From assembly GCA_963750395.1 (NCBI GenBank), contig CAVVQM010000008.1, forward strand, positions 310,001 through 374,000: 64,000 nucleotides of DNA, in the 5' to 3' direction. Origin of the DNA: JADJPO01 sp963750395 (GTDB lineage: Bacteria; Actinomycetota; Actinomycetes; Actinomycetales; Kineosporiaceae). The notes under the pieces were generated by a model, which worked only from the letters and a program-made list of their open reading frames with translations, was not told where the DNA came from and searched no databases. A program made the position numbers and the translations under genes. Shown piece after piece: positions 8,334-18,235 of the stretch (position 1 is the first letter of the stretch; each line of letters opens with the position of its first letter).

Positions 8334-8771
8334 GTGTCCGGCAACCTGCTGAACCCCACCATGCCCGGCCACGGCACCGAGCTGCCCGACGACACCGACG
8401 TGCGCCGGGCTCTGGCCGGTGGTGCCACGCCGTCCGAGGTCGCTGCCGCACACCCGGCCCGCAGCCTGCCCTGGGCGGTCCTCGCCGAACGGGCCCTCGC
8501 GGCCGGTGAACCGGTCCAGTCCTACGCCTACGCGCGGGTCGGGTACCACCGTGGGCTCGACGCGCTGCGTGGCGCCGGGTGGCGGGGCAGCGGTCCGGTG
8601 CCGTGGTCGCACGTGCCCAACCAGGGCTTCCTGCGGGCGCTCGCCGCGCTCGGCGCCGCTGCCGCCGCCATCGGTGAGGACGCCGAGAAGCGGCGTTGCG
8701 CCATGTTCCTCGCCGACTGCGATCCGGCCGCCGGGGACCAGATCGCCGCCCTGCTCGACGCGGAGGACTGA
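8334..8771 (+). CDS. DUF3151 family protein
   Basis: A 145-residue conserved actinobacterial protein of unknown function. The alanine-rich sequence with SYAYARVGYHRGLDALR and the segment PVPWSHVPNQGFLRAL identify DUF3151; from memory, a homologue (Rv0360c) also sits between fba and purA in M. tuberculosis. The GTG start has AGGCGG about 8 nt upstream, and a TAGACT hexamer at 8284-8289 could be its -10. It lies 4 bp before purA and is probably cotranscribed with it. No membrane segment or signal peptide is visible. Confidence 0.85.
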   Translation: MSGNLLNPTMPGHGTELPDDTDVRRALAGGATPSEVAAAHPARSLPWAVLAERALAAGEPVQSYAYARVGYHRGLDALRGAGWRGSGPVPWSHVPNQGFLRALAALGAAAAAIGEDAEKRRCAMFLADCDPAAGDQIAALLDAED

Positions 8772-8775
8772 CCCC

Positions 8776-10074
8776 GTGCCCGCAGTGGTGATCGTCGGCG
8801 CCCAATGGGGTGACGAGGGAAAGGGCAAGGCGACCGACGCCCTGGGCCACGGCGTCGACTACGTCGTGAAGTTCAACGGCGGGAACAACGCCGGGCACAC
8901 GGTGGTGATCACGGGCCCTGATGGCCCGCAGAAGTATGCGCTGCACCTGCTGCCGTCGGGGATCCTCACCCCCGGAGTGGTTCCCGTGATCGGCAACGGG
9001 GTGGTGATCGACCTGTCCGTGCTGTTCGCCGAGATCGACGCGCTGACCGTCCGCGGCATCGACTGCTCGGCGCTGCGGATCTCGGCCAACGCCCACATCA
9101 TCCCGGCGTACAACCGCACGCTGGACAAGGTCATCGAGCGGTTCCTGGGCGCGCGGCGGATCGGCACCACGGGGCGTGGGATCGGGCCGACGTATGCGGA
9201 CAAGATGAACCGCATCGGCATCCGGGTGCAGGACCTGTTCGACGAGAACATCTTGACCCAGAAGGTCGCCAGCGCCTTGGACCAGAAGAACCATCTGCTG
9301 GTCAAGGTCTACAACCGGCGGGCGATCACCACCGAGGAGATCGTCACCGAACTGCTCTCCTACGCCGACCGGCTGCGCCCGATGGTCACCGACACCGCCC
9401 TCGAGCTGGTGACGGCCCTGGACGGCGGCGGCACGGTGCTGTTCGAGGCGGGTCAGGCCACCCAGCTGGACGTGGACCACGGGAACTACCCGTTCGTCAC
9501 CTCGTCCAACGCCACCGCCGGCGGTGCCTGCACCGGCAGCGGGGTCCCACCCACCCGCATCGACAGGGTGGTCGCCGTCGCCAAGGCCTACTGCACCCGG
9601 GTGGGTGAGGGTCCGTTCCCCACCGAGCTGCACGACAGCGACGGCGACCGGTTGCGCTCGACGGGTGGGGAGTACGGGACGACGACCGGGCGGCCCCGTC
9701 GCTGTGGCTGGTACGACGCCCCGGTCGTTCGCTACGCCACGCGGATCAACGGCCTGACCGACCTGGTGCTGACCAAGCTGGACGTGCTGACCGGGTTGGA
9801 GCGGCTGCCGGTGTGCGTCGCCTACGACGTCGACGGGGTGCGCCACGACGAGATCCCGTTGACGCAGAGCGAGTTCCACCACGCCAGGCCCATCTACGAG
9901 TATCTGGACGGCTGGTCTCAGGACCTGTCCGGGGTGCGCTCGTTCGAGGACCTGCCGAAGGCCGCCCAGCAGTACGTGCTCGCCCTCGAGGAGATGGCCG
10001 GCGTCCGGATCAGCGCCATCGGCGTGGGCCCGGCCCGCGACCACACCGTGGTGCGGCACGACCTGCTCGGCTGA
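8776..10074 (+). CDS. purA: Adenylosuccinate synthetase
   Basis: First committed step of AMP synthesis: IMP + aspartate + GTP give adenylosuccinate. The 432-residue protein has the GTP-binding loop GDEGKGK with catalytic Asp13 and the NAGHTVV motif with His41, matching E. coli numbering, and the family segments IGTTGRGIGPTYADK and GWYDAPVVRYA. The GTG start follows the DUF3151 stop by 4 bp. The window also carries purD, purC, purF and purU, at scattered positions rather than as a purine operon. Confidence 0.98.
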   Translation: MPAVVIVGAQWGDEGKGKATDALGHGVDYVVKFNGGNNAGHTVVITGPDGPQKYALHLLPSGILTPGVVPVIGNGVVIDLSVLFAEIDALTVRGIDCSALRISANAHIIPAYNRTLDKVIERFLGARRIGTTGRGIGPTYADKMNRIGIRVQDLFDENILTQKVASALDQKNHLLVKVYNRRAITTEEIVTELLSYADRLRPMVTDTALELVTALDGGGTVLFEAGQATQLDVDHGNYPFVTSSNATAGGACTGSGVPPTRIDRVVAVAKAYCTRVGEGPFPTELHDSDGDRLRSTGGEYGTTTGRPRRCGWYDAPVVRYATRINGLTDLVLTKLDVLTGLERLPVCVAYDVDGVRHDEIPLTQSEFHHARPIYEYLDGWSQDLSGVRSFEDLPKAAQQYVLALEEMAGVRISAIGVGPARDHTVVRHDLLG

Positions 10075-10229
10075 GCCCGGCGAGAGGATGCCCTCGATCG
10101 CCCACCGCCGACATCAGGGTGGTTAGGCTGGGCAGCCGGGTCCGCCGTCGCTGTCGGTGCCTGTCCGCCCCTCCCGGCACCAGGCGCACCCATCGACACC
10201 AGGCGCCCCCCTCGACACCAGGAGTCTCG

Positions 10230-12995
10230 ATGAGCGTGGACAGCGATTTCGACCACAGCCTCGTGCAGGACACGACACCGCTGCGCACCGAGATCGGCCA
10301 GCTCGGCCAGTTGCTCGGCGACACCCTGGTCCGCCGGGACGGGCCGGAGCTGCTTGCGCTGGTCGAACGGGTGCGGCAGAGCGCCCGGACGGATCCGGAG
10401 GAGACCGCCGAGATCCTCGCCGACGTCGACCTGCCCCTGGCCACCCAGCTGGCCAGGGCCTTCGCGACCTACTTCCACCTCGCCAACGTGGCCGAGCAGG
10501 TCTACCGGGCCCGGGAGATCGCTCGAGTCCAGGACCAGGACGGCGACCCGATCGCCCAGGCGATCGAGGAGATCGGTGAGGCGCTCGGGGCGCGCCGGCT
10601 CGACCGCGGGCAGGTGTCCGACATGGTGGCGACGCTCGCCGCCCGACCGGTGTTCACGGCTCACCCGACCGAGGCCGCCCGGCGCTCGGTCCTGCTCAAG
10701 CTGCGGGGCATCGCCGATCAGCTGTTCGCCGCACCGGCCGGGGAGGCGCTGGAGCGCCCGCAGGTGCGCCGCAGGGTGGCCGAACTGGTCGAACTGCTCT
10801 GGCAGACCGACGAGCTGCGCCTGCAGCGCCCCGAGGTCATGGACGAGGCCCGCAACGCGATGTACTACCTCGACGCTCTGGTCGGGGTGTCGGCGCCGGT
10901 GGTGCTCGAGGACCTCGCCGCGGCACTGGACGGGATCGGCGTCAGCCTCCCCCTGGACTCGCGCCCGCTCAGTTTCGGGTCCTGGATCGGGGGCGACCGG
11001 GACGGTAACCCATTCGTCACCCCACAGGTCACCAGGCAGGTGACCGGGCTGCTGCGCGAACGCGCGGTCCGCGATCTGCAGACCCTGATCGAGGCACTGC
11101 TGGCCGACCTGTCGTGCAGTGAGCGCTACGTACCGGCCACCGAGGAACTGATGACCTCGCTGCATGCCGATCTGGAGGCGTTGCCGCACCTCGAGGCGCG
11201 CTACCGTCGGATCAACGCCGAGGAGCCGTATCGGTTGAAACTGACCTGCATCAGAGCGAAGTTGTTGGCCACGCGTGACCGGCTGGACGCCGACGGGCCG
11301 CACCGGCCGGGGGTGGACTACGCCAGCTCGCGGGAGTTGCTCGACGATCTCCTCCTGGTGCGCAGATCCTTCCACGCCGCCGGCAGCGACCTGGCCGCGA
11401 CCCAAGTGCTGGACCGGGCGATCCGTGCCACCGCCGCGACCGGTCTGTCCCTGGCGACCCTCGATGTGCGCGAGCACGCCAAGGCGCACCATGCGGCGCT
11501 CGCCGTCCTGTTCGACCGGCTCGGGGATCAGGGCTGGCGCTATCTCGATCTGCCGGTGGCCCATCGGACCAGACTCCTTGCCTCAGAACTGGCCTCGCGC
11601 CGTCCGTTGGCTTCGACGCCGCCGCCGCTGGAGGGCGCGGCGCGGACGGCGTACGACACGTTCGTGGCGATCCGCGAGACGCTTGACCGTCTCGGGCCCG
11701 ACGCCATCGAGTCGTACATCATCTCGATGACCAAGGGTGTGGACGACGTGTTGGCCGCCGTCGTCCTGGCCCGCGAGGCCGGGCTGGTCGACATCCCGGG
11801 GGAGATGGCGCGGCTGTCGTTCGTACCGCTGCTGGAGACCGTCGACGAACTCCGCAAAGCCGGGGATCTGTTGGACGAGTTGCTGTTCGAGCCGAGTTAC
11901 CGGCGGCTGGTGGCGCTGCGCGGAGACGTCCAAGAGGTCATGCTCGGCTACTCGGACTCGAACAAGGACGGCGGGATCACCACCTCGCAGTGGGAGATCC
12001 ACCTGGCGCAGCGGCGACTGCGGGACGTCGCCCGTCGCCATGGGGTGCGGCTGCGGCTGTTCCACGGCCGGGGCGGCACGGTCGGTCGCGGCGGTGGACC
12101 GACGTACGACGCCATCCTGTCCCAGCCCTGGGGTGTGCTGGACGGCGAGATCAAGTTCACCGAGCAGGGCGAGGTGATCTCGGACAAGTACCTGCTGCCC
12201 CAACTCGCCCGACACAACCTCAAGCTGGTGCTGTCGGCGACCCTCGTCTCCTCCGTGTTGCACACCGAACCCCTGAACACCAAGGAGCAGCTGGACCAGT
12301 GGGACTCGGCGATGGCCCTGATCTCCGGCGCGGCGCAGCGGGCCTATCGCGGACTGGTCACCGACCCGGACCTACCGCGCTACTTCGCCACATCGACCCC
12401 CGTCGAGGAGCTGGCCGACATGCACCTCGGCTCACGTCCCGCGAAGCGCACCACCACGGGCGCCGGTCTTGATGCGCTGCGCGCCATCCCGTGGGTGTTC
12501 GGCTGGACCCAGTCGCGCCAGGTGGTGCCGGGTTGGTTCGGGGTCGGCTCCGGGCTGGCGGCGGCGCGGGCGGCGGGGCTCGGTGACGTGCTGGTGCAGA
12601 TGCACGGCGAGTGGCGGTTCTTCGCCAACTTCCTCTCCAACGTCGAGATGACGTTGGCCAAGACGGACATGAAGGTGTCGCGGCAATACGTGCAGCAGCT
12701 CGTGCCGGCCGAACTGCACCGCGTCTTCGACATGATCGAGGCCGAGTACGAGCTGACCGTGCGCGAGTTGCTCGCCGTGACCGGGGAGTCCGCGGTGCTG
12801 GAGCGTCAACCTGCACTGGCCCAGACCCTGGGCACGCGGGACGTCTACCTGCTGCCGCTGCAGCTGCTTCAGGTGCAGCTGTTGCGCCGGGTACGAGCGG
12901 CCCGTGAGCAGGGACAGGAGCCCGACGAGACGCTGCGCCGGGCCCTGTTGGTCACGGTCAACGGGATCGCGACCGGTCTGCGGAACACGGGCTAA
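10230..12995 (+). CDS. ppc: Phosphoenolpyruvate carboxylase
   Basis: Anaplerotic enzyme making oxaloacetate from PEP and bicarbonate. The 921-residue protein has the usual landmarks: FTAHPTEA with catalytic His145, GYSDSNKDGG, the mobile FHGRGGTVGRGGGP loop (Arg614), QSRQVVPGWFGVG, and a C-terminus ending GLRNTG (the conserved RNTG). The ATG is chosen because GGAG lies 5-8 nt upstream and similarity begins there. About 155 bp separate it from purA; that spacer has TTAGGCT near 10121 and a CGACACCAGG direct repeat. Its 3' end is close to the iron-regulated promoter of efeU. Confidence 0.97.
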   Translation: MSVDSDFDHSLVQDTTPLRTEIGQLGQLLGDTLVRRDGPELLALVERVRQSARTDPEETAEILADVDLPLATQLARAFATYFHLANVAEQVYRAREIARVQDQDGDPIAQAIEEIGEALGARRLDRGQVSDMVATLAARPVFTAHPTEAARRSVLLKLRGIADQLFAAPAGEALERPQVRRRVAELVELLWQTDELRLQRPEVMDEARNAMYYLDALVGVSAPVVLEDLAAALDGIGVSLPLDSRPLSFGSWIGGDRDGNPFVTPQVTRQVTGLLRERAVRDLQTLIEALLADLSCSERYVPATEELMTSLHADLEALPHLEARYRRINAEEPYRLKLTCIRAKLLATRDRLDADGPHRPGVDYASSRELLDDLLLVRRSFHAAGSDLAATQVLDRAIRATAATGLSLATLDVREHAKAHHAALAVLFDRLGDQGWRYLDLPVAHRTRLLASELASRRPLASTPPPLEGAARTAYDTFVAIRETLDRLGPDAIESYIISMTKGVDDVLAAVVLAREAGLVDIPGEMARLSFVPLLETVDELRKAGDLLDELLFEPSYRRLVALRGDVQEVMLGYSDSNKDGGITTSQWEIHLAQRRLRDVARRHGVRLRLFHGRGGTVGRGGGPTYDAILSQPWGVLDGEIKFTEQGEVISDKYLLPQLARHNLKLVLSATLVSSVLHTEPLNTKEQLDQWDSAMALISGAAQRAYRGLVTDPDLPRYFATSTPVEELADMHLGSRPAKRTTTGAGLDALRAIPWVFGWTQSRQVVPGWFGVGSGLAAARAAGLGDVLVQMHGEWRFFANFLSNVEMTLAKTDMKVSRQYVQQLVPAELHRVFDMIEAEYELTVRELLAVTGESAVLERQPALAQTLGTRDVYLLPLQLLQVQLLRRVRAAREQGQEPDETLRRALLVTVNGIATGLRNTG

Positions 12996-13012
12996 GGCCC
13001 GTACGGGCGGGC

Positions 13013-13041
13013 TTGACTTAGGTAAGCCTCACCTAACTATG
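13013..13041 (+). promoter_or_regulatory. Iron box (DtxR/IdeR operator) over the efeU promoter
   Basis: TTAGGTAAGCCTCACCTAA at 13018-13036 matches the 19-bp DtxR/IdeR consensus in about 17 positions. It overlaps a TTGACT -35 (13013-13018) and a TAACTA -10-like element, so iron-loaded IdeR would block transcription of efeUOB. Confidence 0.85.
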
Positions 13042-13078
13042 CTGGGCGTGTCCTGCCGTCCACACGATCGGTCGTCGC

Positions 13079-13975
13079 ATGTTCGCCAACTATCTCGTCG
13101 GGCTCCGTGAGGGCCTGGAGGCCTCCCTGGTCGTCGTCATTCTGGTGGCGCACCTGGTCCGCACCGGTCGACGGGGCATGTTGCCCGCCATCTGGACCGG
13201 GGTGGGGCTCGCGATCGGGCTCAGCCTGGGCTTCGGTGCGCTGCTCAGCTTCGGTCCGCGGGGGCTGACCTCGCAGGCCCAGGAGGTCATCGGGGGCACC
13301 CTGTCGATCCTCGCGGTGGGCCTGGTGACCGTGATGGTGTTGTGGATGGCGACCGCGGCCCGCAGCATGTCCGGTGAGCTCAAGGGCCGTGTCGACGCCG
13401 CGGCACGGATCGGGCGCCGGGCCCTGGTGGCGGTCGCGGCGCTGGCCGTCGGACGCGAGGGTTTGGAGACGGCCCTGTTCCTCTGGGCGGCGACCCGATC
13501 GGCGGCCGGCCCGGACGGATCGGCCACAGCCCCGCTGCTCGGAGCTCTGCTCGGCATCGCGACCGCCGTGCTTCTGGGGTTCGGCGTCTATCGCGGTGCC
13601 CTGCGCCTGAACCTCGGCGCCTTCTTCGCCTGGACGGGCGCCTTCCTGGTCCTCGTCGCCGCCGGCGTCCTCGCCTACGGCGTGCACGACCTGCAGGAGG
13701 CCGGGGTTCTGCCGGGCGGGGAATCGTGGGCCTTCGACATCAGCGACATCGTGTCACCCAGCTCGATCGGCGCCACCGTCGTCAAGGGCGTCTTCAACCT
13801 GGCGCCGGCGATGACCTACCTCGAGGTGTTCGCCTGGGCCGCCTACGTGGCCGTGGTGATGCCGCTGTTCGTCCGGCGGCTGAGGGCGCCCGTGCCGCCC
13901 GCACCGCCGTCCGGCTCTGCCCCGTCGCAGTCGGCCGATGACACGAAACCCTCCCGACCGGCCTCAGCGGTCTGA
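13079..13975 (+). CDS. efeU: EfeU/FTR1 family iron permease
   Basis: A 298-residue membrane permease that takes iron across the cytoplasmic membrane. The two REGLE motifs that coordinate iron are intact (residues 10-14 and 126-130), each within a hydrophobic helix, and about seven hydrophobic segments are seen. The C-terminal tail is proline/serine-rich and cytoplasmic-looking. It is the first gene of efeU-efeO-efeB. An iron box sits over its promoter, so expression under iron limitation is expected. Confidence 0.95.
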   Translation: MFANYLVGLREGLEASLVVVILVAHLVRTGRRGMLPAIWTGVGLAIGLSLGFGALLSFGPRGLTSQAQEVIGGTLSILAVGLVTVMVLWMATAARSMSGELKGRVDAAARIGRRALVAVAALAVGREGLETALFLWAATRSAAGPDGSATAPLLGALLGIATAVLLGFGVYRGALRLNLGAFFAWTGAFLVLVAAGVLAYGVHDLQEAGVLPGGESWAFDISDIVSPSSIGATVVKGVFNLAPAMTYLEVFAWAAYVAVVMPLFVRRLRAPVPPAPPSGSAPSQSADDTKPSRPASAV

Positions 13976-14017
13976 CTCGCCCTCGACCCGCCCGTTCCCC
14001 TGATCACCCGCCGGAGA

Positions 14018-15181
14018 GTGAGTTTCGTCGTGCCCGTGACCAGAACGCTGGCTACCCTGAGCGCCGTTCCCCTGCTGGCCGCCCTGGCCGCCTGCACCGA
14101 CAACTCGGCCGCCCCGGCCGACGGGGCCCTGGACGTCGTGGCCACCGACGAGGCCTGCGTCGTCTCGGCGACGCAGGCGCCGTCCGGCACGTTGACCTTC
14201 TCCGTACGCAACGACGGCAGCAGGGTGACCGAGTTCTACCTTCTCGCCGAGGACCAGTTGCGCATCCTCGGCGAGGTCGAGAACATCGGTCCGGGCCTCA
14301 CCCGCGACCTCGTGCTGCAGGCCGCACCCGGAACCTATTTCACCGCCTGCAAGCCGGGTATGACCGGGGAGGGCATCCGGGCCGCATTCACCGTCACCGA
14401 TTCGGGTGTCGATCTGACGCCGGCCGGCGACGACGCCGGGCTGGTCGAACAGGCCAACGCCTCCTATGCGGCCTACGTGCGGGACCAGACCGAGCAACTC
14501 CTCACGCGGACAGAGGATTTCGCCGCCGCCTACACCGCGGGCCGGGACGACGAGGCCCGCACCCTCTACCCGGTCGCCCGCACGCACTGGGAGCGCATCG
14601 AGACCGTCGCCGAGTCCTTCGGCGACCTCGACCCCGCCATGGACGCCCGCGAGGCCGATCTCGAGCCGGGCGAGGGTTGGACCGGTTGGCACGTGATGGA
14701 GAAGGACCTGTGGCCCCCGGGGTCCGGCTACACCGCGCTGACCACGGCGCAGCGCACGGAGACGGCGGACCGGCTGGTCGCCGACACCACGACCCTGTAC
14801 GACCGCACCCGCGACATGACCTTCACCGCGGACCAGATCGGCAACGGTGCAAAGGGCCTGTTGGACGAGGTCGCCACGGGCAAGGTGACCGGCGAGGAGG
14901 AGATCTGGAGTCACACCGACCTGTGGGACTTCCAGGCCAACGTGGACGGCGCCCGCGTGGCCTGGGAGGGCCTGCGGCCGCTGCTGGCCACGCGTGACGC
15001 CGCGCTCGATGCCACGCTCGAGGAACGGTTCGCGGCGTTGCAGGCGTTGCTGGACGCTCATCGCCAGGGTGACGGCTTCGTGCTCTACACCGACCTCACC
15101 ACCGATCAGGTCAAGCAGCTCTCCGATGCGGTGAACTCCCTGAGCGAGCCCCTGTCGAGGCTCACGGCAGCGGTGATCTGA
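14018..15181 (+). CDS. efeO: EfeO iron-uptake lipoprotein (cupredoxin + M75)
   Basis: The extracytoplasmic iron-binding partner of EfeU. It has a signal peptide ending in LAALAAC, a lipobox, so it is probably a lipoprotein. The next ~110 residues fit the cupredoxin-like EfeO N-domain. The C-terminal ~240 residues fit the imelysin/M75 domain, with its HxxE metal motif as HVME near residue 225 (GWHVMEKDLW). GTG at 14018 or 14030 could be the start; both keep the signal peptide. The stop is immediately followed by efeB. Confidence 0.93.
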   Translation: MSFVVPVTRTLATLSAVPLLAALAACTDNSAAPADGALDVVATDEACVVSATQAPSGTLTFSVRNDGSRVTEFYLLAEDQLRILGEVENIGPGLTRDLVLQAAPGTYFTACKPGMTGEGIRAAFTVTDSGVDLTPAGDDAGLVEQANASYAAYVRDQTEQLLTRTEDFAAAYTAGRDDEARTLYPVARTHWERIETVAESFGDLDPAMDAREADLEPGEGWTGWHVMEKDLWPPGSGYTALTTAQRTETADRLVADTTTLYDRTRDMTFTADQIGNGAKGLLDEVATGKVTGEEEIWSHTDLWDFQANVDGARVAWEGLRPLLATRDAALDATLEERFAALQALLDAHRQGDGFVLYTDLTTDQVKQLSDAVNSLSEPLSRLTAAVI

Positions 15182-16474
15182 GTGGCCGGGCACGGTGGTG
15201 TCGGCGGTCTCAGCCGGCGGGGCATGCTGGCGGCCCTGGCCGGTTCGGCCGGTTCCGTGGGCGGGGCCGTGGCCCTGCGTGCGTCGGCGTCCGCCGACGA
15301 TCTGAGGGTGTCGAACGGTGTCGGCCCCGGTACCGGCATCGCGAGGACCCATCCCTTCCACGGTGCCCACCAGGGCGGGATCACCACGGCCGCGCAGGAC
15401 CGGCTGCACTTCGCGGCGTTCGACGTGACCACCACCGACCGGCGAGACCTGATCCGTCTGCTCCAGCGGTGGACGGCGATGGCCGCCCAGATGACCGCCG
15501 GTCGACCGGTCGGAGGTGGCGCGTCGGCGCCCTATGCCGCGCCGCCGCTGGACACCGGCGAGGCCCTGGACCTGCCTCCGGCCGGGTTGACCATCACCTT
15601 CGGGTTCGGGCCCGGTCTCTTCGACGGCCCCCAGGGCGACCGGTTCGCCCTGGCCTCGCGCCGCCCCGCCCTGCTGGAGCGGCTGCCCCACTTCCCCGCC
15701 GACGCGCTGGACCCGCGGCGCAGTGACGGCGACCTGTGCGTGCAGGCCTGCGCCGACGACCCCCAGGTGGCCGTCCATGCGATCCGCAACCTGTCCCGGG
15801 CGGCGTTCGGGACCGCCGCGCTGCGATGGGCTCAGCTCGGCTACGGGCGCACCTCCTCGACGTCCACGAGCCAGATCACGCCGCGCAACCTCTTCGGGTT
15901 CAAGGACGGCACCGCCAACATCACCGCCGAGGAGCCCGAGGCCCTCGCCGAGCATGTCTGGGTCGGCGTCCAGGACGACCCGGCCGCCTCGTGGCTGGCG
16001 GGTGGCACCTATCTGGTCGCCCGCAGGATCGCGATGCACATCGAGCCCTGGGACCGGACCTCGCTCAGCGAGCAGGAGGCCATCATCGGGCGGGACCGCG
16101 GCGAGGGGGCTCCGCTGTCGGGCGGCTCGGAGTTCACCGAACCGGACTTCGCGGCGGTCGGGGGTGCGGGTGAGCCGTTGATCGGCGAGGTCGCTCACGT
16201 GCGTCTTGCCCACCCGGACTCCAACGGCGGGGCGCGCATGCTGCGGCGCGGCTACAACTACACGGACGGCGCCACCGCCCTGGGCCGCCTGGACGCCGGC
16301 CTGTTCTTCCTGGCCTTCGTGCGCAACCCCGCCACCCAGTACATCCCCATGCAGAACGCGATGGCGAAGAGCGACGTGATGATGGAGTACATCCAGCACA
16401 CCGGCTCGGCCCTGTTCGCCGTCCCGCCGGGGGCGGCCGAGGGCGAGTACGTCGGGCAGGCACTCCTCGGCTAG
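15182..16474 (+). CDS. efeB: EfeB dye-decolorizing (DyP) heme peroxidase
   Basis: A 430-residue DyP-type peroxidase of the EfeUOB system, thought to oxidise iron or act on heme outside the membrane. A twin-arginine signal (LSRRGMLAALAG) predicts folded export by Tat. The DyP signature GFKDGTANI holds the distal catalytic Asp, and HPDSNGGARMLRRGYNY near the C-terminus is typical of the EfeB/DyP-A branch. The GTG directly abuts the efeO stop, indicating tight coupling. The following 210 bp have no gene and probably hold the promoter of the globin genes. Confidence 0.95.
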   Translation: MAGHGGVGGLSRRGMLAALAGSAGSVGGAVALRASASADDLRVSNGVGPGTGIARTHPFHGAHQGGITTAAQDRLHFAAFDVTTTDRRDLIRLLQRWTAMAAQMTAGRPVGGGASAPYAAPPLDTGEALDLPPAGLTITFGFGPGLFDGPQGDRFALASRRPALLERLPHFPADALDPRRSDGDLCVQACADDPQVAVHAIRNLSRAAFGTAALRWAQLGYGRTSSTSTSQITPRNLFGFKDGTANITAEEPEALAEHVWVGVQDDPAASWLAGGTYLVARRIAMHIEPWDRTSLSEQEAIIGRDRGEGAPLSGGSEFTEPDFAAVGGAGEPLIGEVAHVRLAHPDSNGGARMLRRGYNYTDGATALGRLDAGLFFLAFVRNPATQYIPMQNAMAKSDVMMEYIQHTGSALFAVPPGAAEGEYVGQALLG

Positions 16475-16684
16475 CTGCATCAGGGGTCCGCCGCGACGAC
16501 GCCTGGCGCCGCCACGTCACCCCTGGCCAGGCCTGCCCAGGCCTCGGATCGTCGCCCAGATACCTCCGCAATAGGGGGCATCTCACGCCGTCGGCGACGG
16601 TGGTTGAGGTGGTTTGCGGTGTTCTGTCTGGTGTAGGTTCCGATAGTTCGGATCGGTCCGGACGATCGAGCCACGGAGGGTCAG

Positions 16685-17068
16685 ATGTCGGATACGCTGA
16701 GCAACTACGAGCGGGTCGGCGGCGGCGGTGCGGTGAACGCGGTCGTCCAGCGCTTCTACGAGAAGGTGCTCGCCGACTCGCTCCTGATCCCCTACTTCGC
16801 CGGTGTGGACATGGCGCGGCAGCGACGGCATCTCGCGCTGCTGGTGGCCCAGCTCCTGGGCGGCCCCGCCGAGTACGACGGCCGCCAGCTCGACGAGGCT
16901 CATCAGGGGCTTCGCATCACCGACGAGGCCTACGACCAGGTGAGCGCCCACCTCGTCTCGGCGTTGCAGGACTTCTCCGTACCGGACGACATCATCGCCT
17001 CACTCGGTGATGTGGTCGCCGGCGCCCGAGGTCTGATCGTCGACGACGGTGTCCGCGCCGGCCGATAG
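16685..17068 (+). CDS. Truncated hemoglobin, group I (GlbN-like)
   Basis: A 127-residue 2-on-2 globin. RFYEKVLAD carries the B10 tyrosine that stabilises bound ligand, and LDEAHQGLRIT holds the proximal F8 histidine. GGGGAVNAVV fits the glycine motif before helix B. Group I truncated globins bind O2 and detoxify nitric oxide. The ATG has GGAGGG at about 5 nt. The region upstream holds a TCCGA/TCGGA inverted repeat and a TAGGTT hexamer near 16634. A flavohemoglobin-like gene follows after 3 bp, so the two globins form one operon. Confidence 0.92.
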   Translation: MSDTLSNYERVGGGGAVNAVVQRFYEKVLADSLLIPYFAGVDMARQRRHLALLVAQLLGGPAEYDGRQLDEAHQGLRITDEAYDQVSAHLVSALQDFSVPDDIIASLGDVVAGARGLIVDDGVRAGR

Positions 17069-17071
17069 GTC

Positions 17072-18235
17072 ATGGACCCCTCGAGACTCCAGGCGAGTTT
17101 TGCGCGCGTCGCCGCCCACGGCGACGACGTGCCCCTGTACTTCTACTCGCACCTCTTTCTGGCCCATCCCGAGGTCCGGAAGATGTTCCCGGTCAGCATG
17201 TCCGCGCAGCGTGACCGGCTGGTCGGGGCCCTGCTTCGCGTCGTCTCGCACACCCACGAGCTCGATGCGGTCGTCCCCTACCTGCAACAGCTCGGTCGCG
17301 ACCACCGCAAGTACGGCGTGATCGACGAGCACTACCCGTACATCGGTGAGTCGCTGCTGGCGACCCTGCGGCACTTCCTGGACGTCGCGTGGACGCCGCT
17401 GCTCGAGGCCGACTGGGTCGAGGCCTACGGCGTGGTGGCCCAGGTGATGAGCGAGGCCGCCCGCGAGTCGTCGGCCGTTCCGCCGTGGTTCGACGCCGAG
17501 GTCGTCGACCACACGGTGCGCACGCCCACGGTCGCGGTGATCACGGTCCGGCCCGATCAGGCGGTGCCCTACGTGGCGGGGCAGTCGTTGTCCGTCCTCG
17601 CTCCCGGCGCCCAGCGGAGGTGGCGCTACTTCTCGCCCGCCAACGCACCCCGCGAGGACGGCACGATCGAGTTCCACGTGCGTGCCGTCGACGGGGGGAT
17701 GGTCAGCACCGCACTGGTGGGTGCCACCGGCAAGGGTGACGTGCTGAGGCTGGGACTACCGGTCGGCGACGGGCTACAGCTGGACCCGCGGGGACCGGGC
17801 GACGTCCTCATGATCGCGGGGGGTACTGGACTGGCGCCCCTGCGCGCTCTCGTGGAGGACCTCGCCGGGCGGCGTACCAACCGCCGCGTCCATCTCTACG
17901 TGGGGGCCCGCCGGACCCTGGAGTTGTACGACATGGACCTGCTGCAACGCTACGAGCGCCAACTGCCGTGGCTCCGGGTGATCCCGGTGTCGCGCGACGA
18001 CGAACCCCCGGGGGGCTTCCGGGGGGAGCCGGCCGGTGTCGCCACCGGGCAGCGTTACTGGACCCATGCGGAGGTCTGTGTCTGCGGGTCGCCCGAGATG
18101 GTGCGCTCCTCGGTGCAGATCCTGCTGGCCGCCGGCGTCCGGGAGACACAGATCAAACGCGAGACCTACGACTACGACCGGCATGTCTACGCCGGCCCCT
18201 CCGACCTGCTCGACCCCGTGGGAGACATCCGATGA
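17072..18235 (+). CDS. Flavohemoglobin-like protein (globin + FNR reductase)
   Basis: A 387-residue protein. Residues 1-135 form a classical globin domain with the proximal His in LGRDHRKYGV and a YIGESLL helix. Residues 145-387 are an FNR-like reductase: RWRYFSPAN is the flavin RxYS-type motif, MIAGGTGLAPLRAL the NAD(P)H-binding glycine motif, and VCVCGSPEMV the C-terminal nucleotide motif. This layout equals flavohemoglobins (nitric oxide dioxygenases). It is the second gene of the globin operon and overlaps the next gene by ATGA. NO oxidation or an electron-transfer role with the small globin are both possible. Confidence 0.9.
   Translation: MDPSRLQASFARVAAHGDDVPLYFYSHLFLAHPEVRKMFPVSMSAQRDRLVGALLRVVSHTHELDAVVPYLQQLGRDHRKYGVIDEHYPYIGESLLATLRHFLDVAWTPLLEADWVEAYGVVAQVMSEAARESSAVPPWFDAEVVDHTVRTPTVAVITVRPDQAVPYVAGQSLSVLAPGAQRRWRYFSPANAPREDGTIEFHVRAVDGGMVSTALVGATGKGDVLRLGLPVGDGLQLDPRGPGDVLMIAGGTGLAPLRALVEDLAGRRTNRRVHLYVGARRTLELYDMDLLQRYERQLPWLRVIPVSRDDEPPGGFRGEPAGVATGQRYWTHAEVCVCGSPEMVRSSVQILLAAGVRETQIKRETYDYDRHVYAGPSDLLDPVGDIR

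Noticed and set aside
13964..16480. 838-codon minus-strand frame opposite efeO-efeB
   Set aside because: Low-complexity Gly/Arg/Asp sequence without motifs; the plus strand encodes EfeO and EfeB.
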